Both the position numbers and the translations under genes were made by a program. The notes under the pieces were generated by a model that saw only the letters and a program-made list of their open reading frames with translations, did not search any database and was not told the origin of the DNA. Below, piece after piece: positions 61,921 through 64,000 of a stretch of 64,000 nt of DNA (position 1 is its first letter; each line of letters starts with the position of its first letter). The DNA comes from NAT127 sp034717695. Lineage in GTDB: Bacteria; Pseudomonadota; Gammaproteobacteria; Pseudomonadales; Porticoccaceae. The stretch lies in NCBI GenBank assembly GCA_034717695.1, contig JAYELS010000026.1, positions 62,001 through 126,000 on the forward strand. The letters run 5' to 3'.

Positions 61921-63510
61921 CTAGGGCCGAGCCCCGGGGCGCAGGTGGCGGGGCCGGAACCCCGCCACGGCGAGGGCGGTGAGGTAGGTGCCGCCGCCGG
62001 CGACGCAGATCAACGCCAGCCAGCCGGCCCGGACCGGGGTCGTCCAGGTGAGCCAGTCGTCGAGGTGCCAGAGAAATGCCGCCAGCACCGCCACCATGGC
62101 GAGACTCGCCACCGCGAGGCGCAGGGCAAAGCGCCACCAGCCCGGCAGCGGCCGGTAAACCCCGGCGCGGTGCAGCCCCCGATAGAGCAGGTAGGCGTTG
62201 AGGAAGGCCGCCGCGGAGGTGGCGAGGGCAAGCCCCATGTGACCGACCCGCCAGAAATGGTGGAAGGGAATCACCAGGGCGATATTCATGGCCATGTTGG
62301 CGGACATGGCGATGATGCCGATGCGCACCGGGGTGGCGGTGTCCTGGCGGGCGAAATAGCCGGGGGCCAGCACCTTGATGAGCATGAAGGCGGCGAGCCC
62401 GAGGGCGTAGGCCTGAAGGCTCAGGGCCGACATGGCGATATCCCGGGCGTCGATCTGGCGGCCGTCGTGGAACAGGGTGGCGAGGATGGGCTCGGCGAGG
62501 ATCACCAGGGCGAGGGCCGCGGGCACCGCCACCAGCAGCACCATGCGGATCGCCCAGTCGAGGGTGGCGGCGAAGGTCTCGGCATTGGCCGCCGCGTGCT
62601 GGCGGGACAGGTTGGGCAGGATCACGGTGCCGAGGGCCACGCCAAAGACGCCGAGGGGCAGCTCCGAGAGGCGATCGGAATAGTACAGCCAGGAGACACT
62701 CCCGGTGGGCAGGAAGGAGGCGATCACGGTATCGAGCAGCAGATTGATCTGGCTCACCGACACCCCGAAGATCGCCGGGGTCATCAGCTTCAGGATGCGC
62801 ACCACCCCCTCGTGGTGCCAGTCCAGCACCGGCCTTGGCAGCAGCCGGATACCCATCAGAAAGGGCAACTGGAACACCAGCTGCACCACCCCGGCGGCCA
62901 GCACCCCCCAGGCCAGGGCGTAGGCGGGCTCGGTGAACCAGGCCGCCCCCGCCAGGGACGCCGCGATGAGGCAGACATTGAGCCACACCGGGGTCAGGGC
63001 GGGGATGGCGAAACGGTCGTAGCTGTTGAGAATCCCCGCCGACAGCCCGGTGAGGGAGATCAGCAGCAAATAGGGGAAGGTGATGCGGATCATGGTGGTG
63101 GCGGCGTCCCGGCGCTCGGGATCGTCGAGGAACCCGGGGGCGAACAGCGCGGTCACCGCCGGCGCGCCGAGCATCACCAGCACGGTGAGCAGGATCAGCA
63201 CCGAGCCCAGCGCCCCCGCCACCCGGTCCACCAGGGCCTTGACCGCGGCGTGGCTGCCCCTCTCCCGGTACTCCGCCAGCACCGGCACGAAGGCCTGGGC
63301 AAAGGCCCCTTCGGCGAACAGCCGGCGCAGGAAGTTGGGGATCTTGAAGGCCACGAAGAAGGCGTCGGCGAGGCCATCGGCACCGATCACCCGCGCCATC
63401 ACCACATCGCGGATCAACCCCAGCACCCGGGACAGCATGGTCATCGCCCCCACCAGGGCACTGGAGCGCAACAGACCGGCGGGTTTGGCGGGCGGGGGCG
63501 AATCGTTCAC
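61921..63510 (-). CDS. murJ: Lipid II flippase MurJ
   Basis: A membrane protein of 529 residues with about 14 segments that flips lipid II for cell-wall synthesis. Family motifs are MTMLSRVLGLIRDVVMARVIGAD, FFVAFKIPNFLRRLFAEGAFAQAFVPVL and LPLGVFGVALGTVILPNLSRQHA. ATG 63510. It precedes ribF on the same strand, the common gammaproteobacterial order. Its upstream region is the G-rich repeat and inverted-repeat element. Confidence 0.96.
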   Translation of the reverse strand: MNDSPPPAKPAGLLRSSALVGAMTMLSRVLGLIRDVVMARVIGADGLADAFFVAFKIPNFLRRLFAEGAFAQAFVPVLAEYRERGSHAAVKALVDRVAGALGSVLILLTVLVMLGAPAVTALFAPGFLDDPERRDAATTMIRITFPYLLLISLTGLSAGILNSYDRFAIPALTPVWLNVCLIAASLAGAAWFTEPAYALAWGVLAAGVVQLVFQLPFLMGIRLLPRPVLDWHHEGVVRILKLMTPAIFGVSVSQINLLLDTVIASFLPTGSVSWLYYSDRLSELPLGVFGVALGTVILPNLSRQHAAANAETFAATLDWAIRMVLLVAVPAALALVILAEPILATLFHDGRQIDARDIAMSALSLQAYALGLAAFMLIKVLAPGYFARQDTATPVRIGIIAMSANMAMNIALVIPFHHFWRVGHMGLALATSAAAFLNAYLLYRGLHRAGVYRPLPGWWRFALRLAVASLAMVAVLAAFLWHLDDWLTWTTPVRAGWLALICVAGGGTYLTALAVAGFRPRHLRPGARP

Positions 63511-63523
63511 GGCCGGTGGTTCC

Positions 63524-63554
63524 TGGGTGGGTGGGGTGGGTGGGGTGGGTGGGG
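63524..63554 (+). repeat. GGGT tandem repeat, G-quadruplex motif
   Basis: The plus strand has an uninterrupted series of GGG and GGGG runs separated by single T (units of GGGTGGGGT), seven G-runs in about 31 bp. This exceeds the four runs needed for a G-quadruplex, and single-base loops favour a parallel one. It lies 14 bp upstream of the murJ ATG, with G on the strand that serves as murJ template. Confidence 0.85.
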
Positions 63555-63574
63555 CAGTTTACACCGTTTGATAT

Positions 63575-63735
63575 GGCGTCTGACGTCTGACGCTGGACGT
63601 CTGACGCAAAAGCCCACTCGGAGAGCGCGGAGAACAATTGGCGGGCACAATCGGTGGGTGACGATCAGTGTCGGAATGCTATCGTCACTGCCGGCCATCT
63701 TGGCGTCAGACGTCCAGCGTCAGACGTGAGACGCC
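63575..63735. repeat. 161-bp inverted-repeat element made of GACGTCT-type heptads
   Basis: The left arm (63575-63607, 33 bp) reads as heptads GGCGTCT, GACGTCT, GACGCTG, GACGTCT, then GACGC. The right arm (63703-63735) is its reverse complement with one mismatch (63728). The 95-bp core between them has no gene. A further GTTT lies outside both arms. The element fills most of the murJ-hslV gap and probably holds one or both promoters. Whether copies exist elsewhere cannot be seen in this window. Confidence 0.9.
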
Positions 63736-63805
63736 AAACGTATTGAATTACCAGAAACCGCCCCCACCTACACCCAAACACGCCAGCAACGAAAGGAACC
63801 CCACC

Positions 63806-64000
63806 GTGGAACAATACCGCGGCACCACCATTCTCTCCGTGCGCCGCAATGGCCGGGTCGTCATCGGCGGCGACGGCCAGGTGAGCCTGGGCAACACCGT
63901 GATGAAGGGCAATGCCCGCAAGGTCCGGCGCCTGTACCGGGACAAGGTCATTGCCGGGTTCGCCGGCGGCACCGCCGACGCCTTCACCCTGTTCGAGCGC
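63806..64000 (+). CDS. hslV: ATP-dependent protease subunit HslV (N-terminal part, cut by window edge)
   Basis: The first 65 residues of the proteasome-like peptidase that works with HslU. After a leader MEQYRG comes TTILSVRRNGRVVIGGDGQ, where the first Thr is the expected catalytic N-terminus after processing. VSLGNTVMKGNARKVRRLY and VIAGFAGGTADAFTLFER complete the match. The start is GTG 63806 with AAAGGAACCCCACC. hslU is expected to the right. Confidence 0.94.
   Translation, partial: MEQYRGTTILSVRRNGRVVIGGDGQVSLGNTVMKGNARKVRRLYRDKVIAGFAGGTADAFTLFER

Overview
The window is about 64 kb of GC-rich DNA from a gammaproteobacterium. Three conserved gene blocks point to Pseudomonadales or a close relative: recJ-thrC-hom-dsbC-xerD followed by rplS-trmD-rimM-rpsP, ffh, ypjD and a CorC-like gene; the pilS-pilR pair; and murJ-ribF-ileS-lspA-fkpB-ispH. 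The order xerD-dsbC-hom-thrC next to rplS-ffh is the one known from Pseudomonas. The genus cannot be fixed from this sequence. No rRNA or tRNA gene, CRISPR array, insertion sequence, integrase or phage gene was recognised.

Layout. (1) 1-16.8 kb is housekeeping: threonine synthesis, disulfide isomerase, XerD, ribosome and tRNA maturation genes, SRP protein Ffh, small envelope and Nudix genes, an AbgT-type transporter and a YgiQ-type radical SAM protein. (2) 16.8-36.6 kb is an accessory catabolic region. It holds a Rieske ring-hydroxylating dioxygenase (alpha and beta), a cytochrome P450, a globin-like protein, a P450-type ferredoxin, a flavin monooxygenase of the HsaA/acyl-CoA-dehydrogenase fold, an extradiol ring-cleavage dioxygenase with a complete active site, a fumarylacetoacetate-hydrolase-family enzyme, a dienelactone-hydrolase-like enzyme, three paralogous SDRs, an MDR, an acyl-CoA dehydrogenase, an enoyl-CoA hydratase, two hot-dog hydratase-like proteins, VOC and SnoaL-like proteins, a flavin-dependent LLM oxidoreductase and an MFS transporter. 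(3) 36.7-47.9 kb is transport: a sodium:solute symporter with a small partner, an RND efflux pair, a large PKD-domain hydrolase, and a TetR regulator with an ABC exporter. (4) 47.9-64 kb returns to housekeeping: DUF3820, DUF748, NAD synthetase, PilS/PilR, the isoprenoid/lipoprotein/Ile-tRNA block, MurJ, and the start of hslV.

How the catabolic genes may work together (inference): the Rieske dioxygenase, P450 and flavin monooxygenase would activate a ring substrate. The SDRs would oxidise diols or alcohols, the extradiol enzyme would open a catechol-type ring, the FAH and DLH hydrolases would cut the ring-opened product, and the ACAD, hydratases and crotonase would shorten the acyl-CoA side chain. 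No Rieske or ferredoxin reductase, flavin reductase, CoA ligase, thiolase or dedicated regulator lies inside the region, so these must come from elsewhere. The substrate cannot be read from sequence; a polycyclic aromatic, steroid or terpenoid compound would all fit.

The regulatory DNA is the most unusual part. Two FNR/Anr-type boxes lie between the divergent flavin monooxygenase and Rieske/P450/globin genes, one perfectly placed for a class II promoter. Separate palindromes flank the oxygenase and ferredoxin promoters. At the right end, a 161-bp inverted-repeat element built from GACGTCT-like heptads sits next to a G-quadruplex-forming repeat between murJ and hslV.
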